Assembly (NCBI GenBank): GCA_021795395.1
Contig: JAJYPN010000021.1
Location: 1-46,666 of the forward strand
Length of the DNA stretch: 46,666 nt
From: Pseudomonadota bacterium
GTDB lineage: Bacteria; Pseudomonadota; Gammaproteobacteria; Burkholderiales; Sulfuriferulaceae
Direction: 5' to 3'
Below are positions 7,512 through 15,357 of this stretch, one piece after another. Made by a program: the position numbers and the translations under genes. Below the pieces are notes generated by a model, which did no database searches, was not told the DNA's origin, and saw nothing but the letters and a program-made list of their open reading frames with translations. Within the stretch, counting starts at the first letter, position 1. Every line of letters begins with the position of its first letter.

Positions 7512-8289
7512 TTTTTCCCCCGGTGGTAAAGCTGCCAACGATAACGCCCTTGTTATTGATACCATAAGCAAGGGTTCCTGTCGCCCCAGGCGCATCGAGC
7601 GTGCTATAAGCGCCGTTATTGTTTATGAACCCGTGTTGTGGACCGGACCAGCCGCCTGAAGAATATCCGCCGACTATCGTTCCTTTGTCGTTGATACCGT
7701 ACGCGTAAGTTTGGAAACCGTACAAGTAAGGATTGTTATTAGGATACGTCAAAGTGCTATATTGGTTGCCGGAAAGCATATAGCCGTGAATATCGCCCCT
7801 CGAAATGCCGTAAGTTGCGTAGGTTCCGACTATGTCGCCGTGATTATTGATGCCGGAGGCGTTTGTACCGCCGCCATACGACAGCGGCGCGGAGATCGGC
7901 GCAAAAGTGCCGGCGATGTCGGAGAATCCGAAAGTTTCATTCATGACCGGACCTGAATTATTGGTATAACTGCCTACTATTTCTCCGCTATTATTGATGC
8001 CGGTAGCGACAACATTGCTATTTCCTGCCCCCGGTACCGCGATGCTGGAAAAATTTCCTGCATTATCGAGAAAACCGTAAGTTCCGGAAGAGGCCGAATA
8101 ACTCCCCACTATCGCTCCATTATCGTTAATGCCGTAAACATTGGTGTTTATTGCGCCCGGCATCGTGAGGGTAGTGAAATCATAGCTCGCGGATTGAGCC
8201 AGCGGACTGCATAATGTTGCGCTCAATAGCATTCCGGCTCGGAGAAATCGGGTTCGACGATCATGAACAGCTCGCAATAATGTATGCAT
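7471..8289 (-). CDS. Secreted HAF-repeat protein, truncated by frameshift
   Basis: The start is at ATG 8289, preceded by an AGAGGA ribosome-binding site; an in-frame extension to 8409 looks non-coding. A signal peptide (RAGMLLSATLCSPLAQSA) is followed by tandem repeats of about 40-50 residues with the core YGINDNGAIVGSY, that is, HAF repeats, plus aromatic and Gly/Ser/Asn-rich linkers. HAF proteins are extracellular and of unknown function, often carrying a PEP-CTERM tail. After IVGSFTTGGK the frame shifts in a G5A5 run and stops at 7471, losing the last repeat and the anchor. As written the product would be released rather than sorted. It could be a pseudogene or a slippage-switched gene. 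Confidence 0.8.
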   Translation of the reverse strand: MHTLLRAVHDRRTRFLRAGMLLSATLCSPLAQSASYDFTTLTMPGAINTNVYGINDNGAIVGSYSASSGTYGFLDNAGNFSSIAVPGAGNSNVVATGINNSGEIVGSYTNNSGPVMNETFGFSDIAGTFAPISAPLSYGGGTNASGINNHGDIVGTYATYGISRGDIHGYMLSGNQYSTLTYPNNNPYLYGFQTYAYGINDKGTIVGGYSSGGWSGPQHGFINNNGAYSTLDAPGATGTLAYGINNKGVIVGSFTTGGKTSDSSTTVAVIPP

Positions 8290-8414
8290 GTCTTTGATTC
8301 CTCTTGCGTGGGTTGAGTTATCGGACCGTCCATGAAAGATAGGTTTATAGTGAGCTGGTATGAAATGCGTGTCAACAAGTTGTTTCGGGTTTGCAACATA
8401 GCAACACAATCGTA

Positions 8415-8464
8415 CTTACGCGAGATCGGCAGGCACCAATAATGTATGACGCCTGCATCGTAAG
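8415..8464. repeat. Long imperfect hairpin between nemA and the HAF gene
   Basis: Two nested perfect arms, CTTACG (8415-8420) with CGTAAG (8459-8464) and GCAGGC (8429-8434) with GCCTGC (8451-8456), form an interrupted stem just past the end of nemA. There is no T run. It could end nemA transcription factor-dependently or be a dispersed palindromic unit. Confidence 0.4.
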
Positions 8465-8476
8465 GTAATGGCCAGC

Positions 8477-9577
8477 TTATGGTTTTTGGGCGTCCAACGT
8501 CGGATAATCGGTATATCCTTCGGCGCCCCCGCCGTAGAGTTTGTCGGCTTGCAAGTCATTGAGCGGTGCGTTTTCGCGTAAACGGCGCACCAGATCCGGG
8601 TTGCTGATAAAGGGCCGGCCGAAGGCGATCAGGTCTGCCTTGCCACTGGCGACGGCTTCTATGGCGCCGTCTCTCGTGTAACCGTTATTCGCTATCCATG
8701 CGCCGGAAAAACGCTTGCGCAAGGCGGCGTAGTCGAAGGGCACCGTAGCGTCCTCGGGTTCGCGAGCGCCGCCGGTTTCGCCTTCGATCATGTGGAGGTA
8801 AGCAATCCCCAGCGGCGTCAGCTGCTCTATCACTTCAGTATAAAGCGCCTGGGGATTGCTGTCGCGCGGGGTGTCGTTGAAAGTGGTCATCGGGCTGAGG
8901 CGCACGCCGGTGCGGTTGGCGCCGATTTCCGTGCTGACTGACTGCATGATTTCCGCGAGCAGGCGCGCGCGATTGGCGATGCTGCCGCCGTATGGCCCGC
9001 TGCGGTCGTTGACGCTGTCGCGCAGAAATTGCTCGAGCAGATAATTGTTTGCGGCATGGATTTCGACGCCGTCGAAGCCGGCATCGATGGCATGTCGTGC
9101 GGCTTGGCGGTAATCGTCGATCAGTCCGGGTAATTCGTCGTCGCGCAATGCGCGCGGTGCGGAAACGTCGACGAAACCGTCGCGGGTGAAGGTCTTGGCA
9201 TTCGGTCGCCGGCTGGTGGAAGACACCGGAGCGGCCCCGCCGGGCAGCAGCGAGGAATGCGAAATGCGACCGACATGCCAGAGTTGAAGCACCATACGGC
9301 CGCCTTCGGCATGCACGGCATCGGTCACCTTGCGCCATGCCGTCACTTGAGCTTGAGTATGGATGCCGGGGGTGTCGATATAACCTTGACCCATGGCGCT
9401 GATTTGCGTGGCTTCGGCAATGATCAGACCAGCCGAGGCGCGTTGGCGATAATATTCGACCGATAAAGGACCCGGAAGCAACCCTTCGATTGCGCGATTG
9501 CGCGTCAATGGCGCCATGACGATACGGTTGCTGAGCGAAATATTGCCGACTGTGATAGGGTCGAACAGGGATGTCAT
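8477..9577 (-). CDS. nemA: Old yellow enzyme / N-ethylmaleimide reductase
   Basis: Encodes 366 residues of an FMN-dependent ene-reductase that uses NADPH to reduce electrophilic alkenes, maleimides and nitro compounds in the cytoplasm. Visible OYE features are the N-terminal LFDPITVGNISLSNRIVMAP, the substrate-binding pair in VEIHAANNYLLEQF, the Tyr in DRSGPYGGS, and the C-terminal FMN phosphate site in LIAFGRPFISNPDL. The start is set by an AAGGAGC ribosome-binding site 6 bases upstream. It lies 46 bases after yqhD on the same strand, downstream of a NemR-like regulator. This context supports a role in detoxifying reactive electrophiles. Confidence 0.93.
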   Translation of the reverse strand: MTSLFDPITVGNISLSNRIVMAPLTRNRAIEGLLPGPLSVEYYRQRASAGLIIAEATQISAMGQGYIDTPGIHTQAQVTAWRKVTDAVHAEGGRMVLQLWHVGRISHSSLLPGGAAPVSSTSRRPNAKTFTRDGFVDVSAPRALRDDELPGLIDDYRQAARHAIDAGFDGVEIHAANNYLLEQFLRDSVNDRSGPYGGSIANRARLLAEIMQSVSTEIGANRTGVRLSPMTTFNDTPRDSNPQALYTEVIEQLTPLGIAYLHMIEGETGGAREPEDATVPFDYAALRKRFSGAWIANNGYTRDGAIEAVASGKADLIAFGRPFISNPDLVRRLRENAPLNDLQADKLYGGGAEGYTDYPTLDAQKP

Positions 9578-9623
9578 TGTCTTGCTCCTTATAAAAAATT
9601 ACATTAATCCAGTTGTCAGACGA

Positions 9624-10781
9624 TCAGAAGCACGCTTCCAGGATACGACGGCTCATTGCCAGATCGACGTCCTCATGTTCCCCGAGCCGGGTCATGCCAT
9701 GATTTTCGAGCTGAGTGAGCACTTGAGCGACGGCATCTCCAGCGAGTTCATAGTCGCTGAGCCGGGTTTTGACATTCAAAGATTCAAAGAAATGCCGGGT
9801 TCTTTCGATGGCGGCATCGATACGCTGGTCGTCGCTGCCGGTACGTATCCCCCAGACGCGATCGGCATATTGCAGAAGCTTGGCGCGTTTGCTGTCGCGG
9901 CGCTGGTCGAGCATGGCGGGCAGGACGATAGCCAGGGTCTGGGCATGATCGAGCCCGTATAATGCCGTCAGTTCGTGACCGACCATATGCGTCGCCCAAT
10001 CCTGCGGTACGCCGGCGCCGATCAGGCCGTTCAGCGCCATGGTCGCCGTCCACATCAAATTGGCGCGCACATCGTAATCCACTGGCGTTTGCAGCGCCCT
10101 GTACCCTATTTCAATGAGCGTTAGCAACAATCCTTCGGCAAAGCGATCCTGCACCGGCGCATTGCTGGGATAAGTCAGATATTGTTCGATGACATGGACA
10201 AAGGCATCGACGACGCCATTGGCAATTTGCCTGGGCGGCAAGGTATAGGTTTTGGTGGGATCGAGTATGGAAAAATGAGGATAGACCAGATTGTGGCTGA
10301 AAGACAGCTTGGCTTGCAGAGATTTGCGGGTGATGACCGAATGTCTGTTCATTTCCGACCCGGTAGCGGGCAGGGTCAACACGCAGCCGAAAGGGATCGC
10401 TTGCGAAATACGCTGTCCGCCAGTCATTAATATCTCCCAGGGATCGCCGAGAAAAGGCGCTGCTGCGGCAATGAATTTGGTGCCGTCTATCACCGAACCG
10501 CCGCCAACCGCGATCAGAAAATCCAGGTTTTCGCGTCTGACTTGGACGACGGCATCCATCAGCATGTCATAATCAGGATTAGGTTCTATCCCGCCAAATA
10601 ATTGTATTTCGCGGTCTCCGAGTGCGGTTTCGACTTCTGTCAAGGTTCCGTTATGTCTGGCGCTGCCGCCGCCGAATAGTACCAATACACGTGCATTGGG
10701 CGGCACCAGCCGGTGCAATTCGGTAATTTTCCCTTTACCGAAACTGATATGGGTGGGGTTGTGGTATTCAAAATCGAGCAT
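9624..10781 (-). CDS. yqhD: YqhD-type iron-containing alcohol/aldehyde reductase
   Basis: Encodes 385 residues from ATG 10781 (MLDFEYHNPTHISFGKGKI), chosen because GGAGAAACC precedes it; seven further upstream codons are unlikely. YqhD is an NADPH-dependent reductase of short-chain and toxic aldehydes with a divalent metal centre. The GGGS nucleotide motif (FLIAVGGGSVIDGTKF) and metal-ligand regions NGVVDAFVH and HMVGHELTALYGLDHAQ are intact and align end to end with E. coli YqhD. It lies between the NemR-like gene and nemA on one strand. Pairing an aldehyde reductase with an ene-reductase fits defence against alpha,beta-unsaturated carbonyls. In E. coli yqhD is controlled by YqhC, not NemR, so the wiring here differs. 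Confidence 0.94.
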   Translation of the reverse strand: MLDFEYHNPTHISFGKGKITELHRLVPPNARVLVLFGGGSARHNGTLTEVETALGDREIQLFGGIEPNPDYDMLMDAVVQVRRENLDFLIAVGGGSVIDGTKFIAAAAPFLGDPWEILMTGGQRISQAIPFGCVLTLPATGSEMNRHSVITRKSLQAKLSFSHNLVYPHFSILDPTKTYTLPPRQIANGVVDAFVHVIEQYLTYPSNAPVQDRFAEGLLLTLIEIGYRALQTPVDYDVRANLMWTATMALNGLIGAGVPQDWATHMVGHELTALYGLDHAQTLAIVLPAMLDQRRDSKRAKLLQYADRVWGIRTGSDDQRIDAAIERTRHFFESLNVKTRLSDYELAGDAVAQVLTQLENHGMTRLGEHEDVDLAMSRRILEACF

Positions 10782-10819
10782 GGTTTCTCCATAAAATTTC
10801 AATTATGAGGGGGTTTAGT

Positions 10820-10856
10820 AGACCGGTCTGTTTGTTTGTCGGCAAAGTAATGTCAA
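10820..10856 (-). promoter_or_regulatory. yqhD-nemA promoter with likely NemR operator
   Basis: On the minus strand a perfect -35 box TTGACA (10856-10851) is followed, where a -10 box is expected, by poor sequence overlapped by the perfect palindrome AGACCGGTCT (10820-10829). TetR-family repressors of the NemR type bind palindromes of this kind. The position, directly before yqhD and after the nemR-like gene, suggests repression lifted by electrophile modification of the regulator. Confidence 0.6.
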
Positions 10857-10880
10857 TTGTAAAAGATCAACGAGCTTTCG

Positions 10881-11453
10881 TTAGTGCGATAACAGGTTTA
10901 AGCTTACCTTCATCGCTAGCAGCAATGGATCGAGATTTTTATGCAATTTACCTAGCAGGCTGGCGCCCAGCCAAAGCTGATAAAGCATTTGTGCAGTAGT
11001 TCGGGGCTCCAGCAAGGGCAGGGAACCTTCGTTGACGCCTTCTGCAATGCAGGTTGCCAGTCTTTCCATGATTTTCTCGGTACCGTTACGCAAGGTAATG
11101 CGCATGTTTTCGGAAAGATCGGATACTTCAGCACCAAGCTTGACGACCAGACATTTCTGCTCCATGCAATCGCCGCATTGTGTGTCGAGCCAATGCTGCC
11201 AATAATTCAGTAACCGCTCCCTGGCCGACGAACCGTTTGCGAATAGAATCCGATCGAGTTCTTCAATATAGCGCTCGAAGTAGTTTTCAAGCAGCACCTG
11301 TCCATATTGTTCCTTGGATTTGAAATAATGATAAAACGAACCCTTGGGAACATCGGCTGCCGATAGGATCTCATTGAGGCCGACGCCTGAAAATCCTTTG
11401 CCGGCAATAATCCGATTACCCGTATCGAGCAAATGTTGTTTCGTTGTCGACAT
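10881..11453 (-). CDS. nemR: NemR-like TetR-family redox-sensing repressor
   Basis: Encodes 190 residues from ATG 11453 (MSTTKQHLLDTG); 24 further in-frame upstream codons are unlikely. The N-terminal TetR helix-turn-helix ends PKGSFYHYFKSKEQYG. The segment KCLVVKLGAEVSDLSENMR (from residue 100) matches the core of E. coli NemR around its sensor Cys106; the equivalent here is Cys101. E. coli NemR is inactivated by maleimides, methylglyoxal and hypochlorous acid through that residue. The gene lies directly upstream of yqhD and nemA, with a palindromic operator between. Two further cysteines at 93 and 96 (CGDC) are worth noting. Confidence 0.85.
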   Translation of the reverse strand: MSTTKQHLLDTGNRIIAGKGFSGVGLNEILSAADVPKGSFYHYFKSKEQYGQVLLENYFERYIEELDRILFANGSSARERLLNYWQHWLDTQCGDCMEQKCLVVKLGAEVSDLSENMRITLRNGTEKIMERLATCIAEGVNEGSLPLLEPRTTAQMLYQLWLGASLLGKLHKNLDPLLLAMKVSLNLLSH

Positions 11454-11525
11454 GACGAAATTCTTCAAATTAGAACAGAGCCCAGCTGTCGGCGATAAGG
11501 CTCGGTGCAGCGCGTGCATAGGCAA

Positions 11526-11957
11526 TTATACAATATTGATGAGTTGCCACAAGGATTCGGTACTTTTGGTATCGGCGATCGTATAGCGGTTCAATATTTC
11601 CAGAAAAGCGAGGTGTGCCTCATACAGTATGTTTTTCAAATTGCAGTCCGGAGTGAGCACGCAGGTGTTTTTTTCCTTGTTGAAGCATTCTGCGATTTCG
11701 AAATTCGGTTCCGTACTCCGCACCACATCGCCGATGCGTATCTGGTCGGCGTTGCGTGCCAGGGAAATGCCGCCGTTTTTTCCGCGTTGGGTATGAATAA
11801 AATTTTCCTGTGCAAGATGATGGACCACTTTCACCAGGTGATTGCGTGAAATGGCATAATAATTGGCCAGTTCCGAGATGGTGGCTCGACCATCTCGTTT
11901 GACGTTCAGATACACCAGAACGCGTAACGAATAATCGGTATATTGGGTAAGTTGCAT
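11526..11957 (-). CDS. nsrR: NsrR nitric oxide-sensing repressor (Rrf2 family)
   Basis: Encodes 143 residues. The start MQLTQYTDYSLRVLVYL, the wing motif RGKNGGISLA and IRIGDVVR are typical of NsrR. Cys91, Cys99 and Cys105 correspond to the three ligands of its [2Fe-2S]/[4Fe-4S] cluster, with spacing two residues wider between the first pair than in E. coli. NO destroys the cluster and lifts repression of NO-detoxifying genes. It is divergent from a truncated haemoglobin gene, and a strong NsrR-type palindrome (12090-12106) lies in the shared region. The gene is followed on the same strand by nemR after 72 bases, so the two regulators may share a transcript. Confidence 0.9.
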   Translation of the reverse strand: MQLTQYTDYSLRVLVYLNVKRDGRATISELANYYAISRNHLVKVVHHLAQENFIHTQRGKNGGISLARNADQIRIGDVVRSTEPNFEIAECFNKEKNTCVLTPDCNLKNILYEAHLAFLEILNRYTIADTKSTESLWQLINIV

Positions 11958-11963
11958 AAATTC

Positions 11964-11990
11964 TTGACAGTCGTACGATTAGTTTATAAG
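11964..11990 (+). promoter_or_regulatory. Strong promoter-like site reading towards the globin gene
   Basis: A perfect -35 TTGACA (11964-11969) and a near-perfect -10 TATAAG (11985-11990) are spaced 15 bases apart, slightly short. The adjacent AAGATGTAAT (11989-11998) resembles an NsrR half-site. Transcription would start near 11998 and run into the terminator-like hairpin at 12056-12077. Confidence 0.45.
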
Positions 11991-11997
11991 ATGTAAT

Positions 11998-12077
11998 CGC
12001 TATCAAAGTGCCATCGGCAAATAGCAAGTGAAAAAAATCAATTTTACATTGAGTGTTGGTCGAAAGACCAATTTTTT
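11998..12077 (+). ncRNA. Candidate small RNA or attenuated leader upstream of the globin gene
   Basis: About 80 bases lie between a promoter-like site and an intrinsic terminator, with no open frame of note and an A/U-rich middle of the kind Hfq binds. The opposite strand carries only the nsrR leader. It may be a free small RNA, or a leader in which the hairpin acts as an attenuator for the globin operon. This is inferred from signals alone. Confidence 0.35.
12056..12077 (+). terminator. Intrinsic terminator between nsrR and the globin gene
   Basis: The stem TTGGTC (12056-12061) and GACCAA (12066-12071) encloses a GAAA tetraloop and is followed by six T. It is the standard shape of a Rho-independent terminator, yet no plus-strand gene precedes it. 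Confidence 0.6.
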
Positions 12078-12086
12078 ATGGATTAT

Positions 12087-12109
12087 AACATGTATTTAAT
12101 ATACATTTT
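12087..12109 (+). promoter_or_regulatory. NsrR operator
   Basis: ATGTATTT-A-ATATACAT (12090-12106) is an 8-1-8 inverted repeat with 7 of 8 arm positions matching, close to the ATGYATTT-type half-sites known for NsrR in beta- and gammaproteobacteria. It overlaps possible -10 sequences (TATAAC at 12084-12089) and lies 27 bases before the globin start codon, well placed for repression. Confidence 0.75.
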
Positions 12110-12132
12110 AATGGCATGATCGAGGTGCTTAC

Positions 12133-12501
12133 ATGAACGAAATTCTGTTTGAGAAATTGGGCGGAGCGGCGGCGGTCGACGCCGCAGTAGATATTTTTTA
12201 TCGCAAGGTATTGAACGATGAGCGTATCAGCGGATTTTTCGACGATGTGGATATGGAAATCCAGGCGGCGAAACAAAAGGCGTTTTTAACGATGGCTTTT
12301 GGCGGTCCGGTACATTACACCGGAGCCGACATGCGCAAGGGGCATGCCCATCTGGTTGCTCGCGGATTGAACGATAGCCATTTCGATGCCGTGGTCGAAG
12401 ATCTGGTTGCGTCGCTGCAGGAACTGCATGTCGCGCCTGAATTGATCGCTCAGGTAGGCGCCGTATGCGAATCCGCGCGTAACGATGTATTGGGTAAATA
12501 G
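12133..12501 (+). CDS. glbN: Group 1 truncated haemoglobin (trHbN)
   Basis: Encodes 122 residues in the 2-on-2 globin fold. Tyr23 in DIFYRKVL is the B10 residue, FGGP with HYTGADMRKGH leads to the proximal His71 (F8), and LxARGLND follows as in the family. Such globins bind O2 and NO and can oxidise NO to nitrate when paired with a reductase. The gene sits 20 bases before a ferredoxin-reductase gene and under an NsrR-type operator, which together suggest an NO dioxygenase split over two proteins, in place of one-piece Hmp. The plain ATG start at 12133 is supported by the conserved NEILFEKLGG start. Confidence 0.92.
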   Translation: MNEILFEKLGGAAAVDAAVDIFYRKVLNDERISGFFDDVDMEIQAAKQKAFLTMAFGGPVHYTGADMRKGHAHLVARGLNDSHFDAVVEDLVASLQELHVAPELIAQVGAVCESARNDVLGK

Positions 12502-12521
12502 TTAAAAAAGGGTCAGATGTC

Positions 12522-13538
12522 ATGCCTACTATTCAATTTAACGGGATCGATTATCCTTGCAATTCCGGCGAATCGGTTCTGGATGCTCTGACCCGGCAGG
12601 GCGTCATGGTGCCTTTTTCCTGCCGGAACGGAATATGCCAGACCTGTATGATGAAGTCGGCGGAAGGTAACATTCCGGCCGCAGCACAAAAGGGTCTTAA
12701 AAGTACCTTGCAGGCGCAAAATTACTTTTTGGCGTGCGCATGCCATCCCGTCGAAAACATGGCGGTCAGTCTGCCTGCCGAGCCCAACCGGCTGTTACCG
12801 GCTACCGTGACCGCAATTCGGCCTTTGAATGCCGACATAGTCTGCGTTGGTCTGGATTGTCCGGAGCTGACGTATTATCGGCCTGGGCAGTTTATCAATC
12901 TGTATCGCGACAGCCATTTTTCTCGCAGTTATTCTATTGCCAGCGTACCCGCCGACGGCTATTTGCGTTTGCATGTGCGCCGCCTTCCCAATGGCCGCAT
13001 GAGCAATTGGATACACAACGAGCTGGCGCTCGGCGACAATCTGCACATCAGTTCACCGATAGGTTCCTGTTTTTACCTGCCTGACAAATCCGGGCAGCCT
13101 CTGTTGCTGATCGGCACCGGTTCCGGCTTGGCGCCGTTGATGGGGATTCTGCGCGATGCCTTGAGTCAGAATCATGCCGGACAGATTTATCTGTACCACG
13201 GCAGCCGCGATAAAGCCGGATTGTATCTGGTCGACGAATTGCGCGAACTGGAAGCAGCGCATGGCAATTTTCATTACATTCCATGCGTATCGGACGGTAC
13301 CGAAAGTGAGGAATATAAGGCGGGTAGATCCTTGGATGTGGCTATGTCCGCGCATCGGGACCTGAGCGGCTGGCGCGTGTATGTATGCGGCAACCCGGAG
13401 ATGGTCAAAACCGCCAGGAAAAAAGCCTACCTGGCCAGGGCGGCCATGAGCGATATTTATGCCGATGCATTTGTTGCTGCCGCGCCGCCTATCGGTAACG
13501 CGATGAGTGAAAAACAGACGGCAGGAAAAATTCCATAA
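12522..13538 (+). CDS. 2Fe-2S ferredoxin / FAD / NAD(P)H oxidoreductase
   Basis: Encodes 338 residues in three parts. First comes a plant-type ferredoxin (residues 1-80; cluster ligands Cys34, Cys39, Cys42 and Cys72). Next is an FAD-binding barrel with RSYSIAS (about residue 135). Last is an NAD(P)H domain with LLLIGTGSGLAPLMGIL and the C-terminal YVCGNPEMV. Proteins of this layout pass electrons from NAD(P)H to an oxygenase or haem partner. Directly after the globin gene, it is the probable reductase that returns the haem to the ferrous state during NO removal. The last 20 or so residues are low-complexity. Specific electron flow to the globin is inference. Confidence 0.87.
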   Translation: MPTIQFNGIDYPCNSGESVLDALTRQGVMVPFSCRNGICQTCMMKSAEGNIPAAAQKGLKSTLQAQNYFLACACHPVENMAVSLPAEPNRLLPATVTAIRPLNADIVCVGLDCPELTYYRPGQFINLYRDSHFSRSYSIASVPADGYLRLHVRRLPNGRMSNWIHNELALGDNLHISSPIGSCFYLPDKSGQPLLLIGTGSGLAPLMGILRDALSQNHAGQIYLYHGSRDKAGLYLVDELRELEAAHGNFHYIPCVSDGTESEEYKAGRSLDVAMSAHRDLSGWRVYVCGNPEMVKTARKKAYLARAAMSDIYADAFVAAAPPIGNAMSEKQTAGKIP

Positions 13539-13651
13539 TGACAGCGTGATCGAAAAGCAGTAATCTAGTCATCATTCCTCTGCGTGTCGTTAAGGCATGA
13601 TCGTATCCAACCGGTAATAATGCGGGAAGCATATAAAAAATAAAAAATAAA

Positions 13652-14449
13652 ATGGATCGCACCTTATTATTGGTTGATGATGAACCCAATATCCTTACGT
13701 CGCTGACACGGCTACTGCGTCGTGACGGCTATCGCATTCTCACTGCCGATAGTGGCGACGAAGGACTCGCTCAGCTGGCGCAATACCCCGAAACCGGGGT
13801 GATCATTTCCGATCAGCGGATGCCCGGAATGACAGGCGTGGCATTCTTGAGCCGGGTCAAGGAGATCTATCCGGGCACCGTACGTATCGTCTTGTCGGGT
13901 TATACGGAACTGGGTTCTGTGACCGACGCGATCAATCGGGGGGCAATCTATAAATTCCTGACCAAACCCTGGGATGATGAGCTCTTGCGAGCGAATGTTG
14001 CGGAAGCATTCCAGCATTATGAAATACTAAGGGAAAACGAACGGTTAAATGAAGAACTAAAAGCAGTCAATACCGCGCTGATCATCGCCAACCGTAAACT
14101 TGAGCAAAACATAGAAGCGAAAACCGACCAGTTGACGCGTAACCGGGATATCCTGAATATTTCCCAGGAAATTCTCGAGCGTTTGCCGATAGCGATACTG
14201 GGAGTTGGGGAAGACGGCATTATCGCCATCGCCAACGCACGCGCGCGCGAATTGTTCGGTGAAGGCCTTTTGCTGGGCGCGCGGGCCAATGAACGTCTGG
14301 CTACCGATACCTTGTCGTGTCTGGCAACCGATACCGGAGCTGAGCCCGACAGCTATCGTTTGACGAATGGCGAATCGGCTCATTACTGGTGTTATCCTTT
14401 AGGCCGATATTCGCAGGCCAAGGGCAGGTTATTGGTGATTGCAATTTAA
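13652..14449 (+). CDS. Response regulator: receiver, coiled coil, PAS-like domain
   Basis: Encodes 265 residues. The receiver domain (1-120) has acidic pocket Asp9/Asp10, phospho-acceptor Asp54 in VIISDQRMPG and the conserved Lys in KFLTKPWDD. A coiled coil (about 125-165, ELKAVNTALIIANRKLEQNI) leads to a small PAS-like domain starting near ILERLPIAILGVGEDGIIAIAN. No DNA-binding output is present, so signalling is by protein contacts. It is the first gene of a five-gene run. The A-rich sequence just upstream gives no clear ribosome-binding site except GGGAAG about 20 bases away. Confidence 0.87.
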   Translation: MDRTLLLVDDEPNILTSLTRLLRRDGYRILTADSGDEGLAQLAQYPETGVIISDQRMPGMTGVAFLSRVKEIYPGTVRIVLSGYTELGSVTDAINRGAIYKFLTKPWDDELLRANVAEAFQHYEILRENERLNEELKAVNTALIIANRKLEQNIEAKTDQLTRNRDILNISQEILERLPIAILGVGEDGIIAIANARARELFGEGLLLGARANERLATDTLSCLATDTGAEPDSYRLTNGESAHYWCYPLGRYSQAKGRLLVIAI

Positions 14450-14508
14450 TCGAGCCATACTGAAAATAATACGACGTATCTACAGCAGATGACAGAGACA
14501 AACAGGCC

Positions 14509-15345
14509 ATGAGTGAAGAAAAACTGAAAACGGTACTGGAAAACCTGCATCAATTGCCCGCCTTGCCTTCCGTAGTCCTGGAAGTCATTAACAGTTTTGT
14601 CGATACGGAAATTTCAACCGCACTGCTGGCGAACAAGATCAGCCAGGATCAGGCCTTGTCCGCCAAGCTGTTGCAAATTTCAAATTCTTCTTTTTACGGT
14701 TTGTCGCGCCAGGTCGGTTCCATTAACGAAGCGGTGATGATCTTGGGTTTCGATAGCGTCCGTTCACTTGCCGTTGCAGTGGGTTTGATTCATGCTTTAT
14801 CGCCGGTCACCGGCCAGTTGCTCAATAGAAAGCAATTCTGGCAATATAATATCCAGGTAGCGACATGCGCCCAGTTTCTGGCAAAAACCTTGGGGTTCAA
14901 TGCCGATATCGCGTTTACCGCCGGTTTGCTGCATGATATCGGGCAAATGGCATTTGCGCTGACCTATCCGCAATCCTATGGAATTATCCTCGAAGGCGAA
15001 TCGTTTACGGCCAATGAACTGGTTGAGCGGGAACGGCAGGAATTCGGTTTCGATCATGCGATGCTGGGCGCTGAGGTCGCGCGACACTGGAATTTTCCTC
15101 TTCTGATCCAAAACGCTATCAAATATCATCATTGCGCCGATTCTCCAGACCAGGACAGGCTGGCTGAAATTGTATACACCGCTAATTTTTTGCATGAACG
15201 ATATCGAGAAGGTAAAAGCGAGGAAGATATTTTGTCGGAATTGCCGGAAAATATTCTAAACCGCATGAATTCAAATAACGAATTGCTTGCTTCTGCCTGG
15301 TCTGTATTTACGCGATCGGATATCGGCGTACATATTTTTGAATAA
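14509..15345 (+). CDS. HDOD domain protein
   Basis: Encodes 278 residues. The HDOD domain covers most of the protein (about 10-210), with LPALPSVVLEVI, KLLQISNSSFYG and the degenerate HD region AGLLHDIGQMAF. HDOD proteins are non-catalytic relatives of HD phosphohydrolases that work in signalling, often with c-di-GMP and chemosensory systems. Here it sits between a receiver-PAS protein and a histidine kinase, followed by an HD-GYP phosphodiesterase, so a regulatory link to cyclic-di-GMP is plausible but not shown. HD is retained in LLHDIG, so weak activity cannot be excluded. Confidence 0.9.
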   Translation: MSEEKLKTVLENLHQLPALPSVVLEVINSFVDTEISTALLANKISQDQALSAKLLQISNSSFYGLSRQVGSINEAVMILGFDSVRSLAVAVGLIHALSPVTGQLLNRKQFWQYNIQVATCAQFLAKTLGFNADIAFTAGLLHDIGQMAFALTYPQSYGIILEGESFTANELVERERQEFGFDHAMLGAEVARHWNFPLLIQNAIKYHHCADSPDQDRLAEIVYTANFLHERYREGKSEEDILSELPENILNRMNSNNELLASAWSVFTRSDIGVHIFE

Positions 15346-15357
15346 AAAGGGGGAAGG

